Assembly (NCBI GenBank): GCA_030831135.1
Contig: JAURLR010000167.1
Coordinates: 1-7,321 of the forward strand
Source: Alphaproteobacteria bacterium
Lineage (GTDB): Bacteria > Pseudomonadota > Alphaproteobacteria > UBA6615
DNA length: 7,321 nucleotides
Direction of reading: 5' to 3'
Position 1 is the stretch's first letter, and each line of letters opens with the position of its first letter. Made by a program: the position numbers and the translations under genes. Below, piece after piece: positions 6,907 through 7,321 of the stretch. The notes under the pieces were generated by a model. That model saw nothing but the letters and a program-made list of their open reading frames with translations, did no database searches and was not told the DNA's origin.

Positions 6907-7321
6907 GTGCGAAAGTTATTGATCGGCCTCGGTGTTTTTGTCGTTGTTCTGTTGGGGCTCGCTTTTCTGGGGCCGCTCTTCGTGCCCACGGATTCGATCA
7001 AGGCCGATATCGCCGCTGAGGTTCGCAAGGCAACGGGCCGAACTCTTTCGATCAACGGAGCTTTGAACTTCCGCATTCTGCCCAAGCCAGGCGTCTCGGT
7101 GGATGATGTCGCGCTTTCGAATGCGGCGCAGGGTGGTGACACCCCGATGGTCCATCTGGACAGTGCCACGGTCGAGGTGGCGCTGTTCCCGCTGATCACC
7201 GGCAATGTGCAGGTCAACCGCATCGTTCTGCGCAAGCCCGATATCGTGCTTGAGCAATATGCCGATGGCACGAACAACTGGACATTCGTACCGCCCGAAA
7301 CCCCTGCCGCAACGGCGGATA
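6907..7321 (+). CDS. AsmA-family protein, N-terminal part (3' end cut by window edge)
   Basis: The frame is open from a GTG at 6907 to the right edge, giving 138 residues of a larger protein; family members usually have several hundred residues or more. Residues 4-24 form a hydrophobic signal anchor, after which the protein is expected to lie in the periplasm. The following region has the AsmA N-terminal pattern: a helix ending in VRKATGRTLSINGALNF (39-55), then ILPKPGVSVDDVALSN (57-72), LFPLITGNVQVNRIVL (93-108), KPDIVLE (110-116) and GTNNWTF (121-127). AsmA-like proteins act at the envelope, in outer-membrane biogenesis and lipid transfer between membranes. GGAG at 6893-6896 supports the GTG start. 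It is divergent from ggt, sharing a 211-base intergenic region, but a functional link is not evident. Which AsmA subgroup it belongs to cannot be told from this fragment. Confidence 0.88.
   Translation, partial: MRKLLIGLGVFVVVLLGLAFLGPLFVPTDSIKADIAAEVRKATGRTLSINGALNFRILPKPGVSVDDVALSNAAQGGDTPMVHLDSATVEVALFPLITGNVQVNRIVLRKPDIVLEQYADGTNNWTFVPPETPAATAD

Noticed and set aside
6696..7277. Upstream extension of the ggt frame to a start near 7277
   Set aside because: The extension lacks similarity to Ggt, lies antisense to the AsmA gene, and would bury the clear signal peptide that begins at the ATG at 6695.

Overview
The window is about 7.3 kb of fairly GC-rich DNA carrying four protein-coding genes with tight spacing. 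Codon use rich in G/C third positions, the style of the proteins (a fused HyuA-HyuB 5-oxoprolinase, a Bcr/CflA-type major facilitator, a periplasmic gamma-glutamyltransferase and an AsmA-family protein) and Sec-type export to a periplasm all point to a Gram-negative bacterium, most likely an alphaproteobacterium. I cannot name a genus from the sequence alone. No rRNA, tRNA, CRISPR array, insertion sequence, integrase or other clear mobile element is visible, and the region reads as ordinary chromosome.

Layout. Bases 2-3625 (+) hold nearly all of an ATP-dependent 5-oxoprolinase, cut by the left edge just before its N-terminal phosphate-binding motif. After a 104-base gap with several short repeats comes a 403-residue MFS transporter at 3730-4941 (+). 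A convergent gamma-glutamyltransferase gene (ggt) occupies 4938-6695 (-). The two convergent genes share one CTAG, which gives the TAG stop to both. A 211-base divergent intergenic region (6696-6906) holds several inverted repeats and presumably the promoters of ggt and of the last gene, an AsmA-family protein beginning with GTG at 6907 (+) and cut by the right edge.

How the genes fit together. Gamma-glutamyltransferase in the periplasm cleaves glutathione and other gamma-glutamyl compounds; 5-oxoprolinase in the cytoplasm turns 5-oxo-L-proline, a product of gamma-glutamyl metabolism, into glutamate using ATP. Their adjacency suggests a small gamma-glutamyl/5-oxoproline salvage locus, with the MFS protein as a possible but unproven transport partner. 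The AsmA gene belongs to envelope biology and is probably only a neighbour.

I did not find strong evidence for an undescribed system. The most interesting points are the shared CTAG stop with an adjacent GC-rich hairpin, the clustered CGCGCAA repeats before the MFS gene, and a perfect 12-bp palindrome present twice in the window, once in the divergent promoter region.
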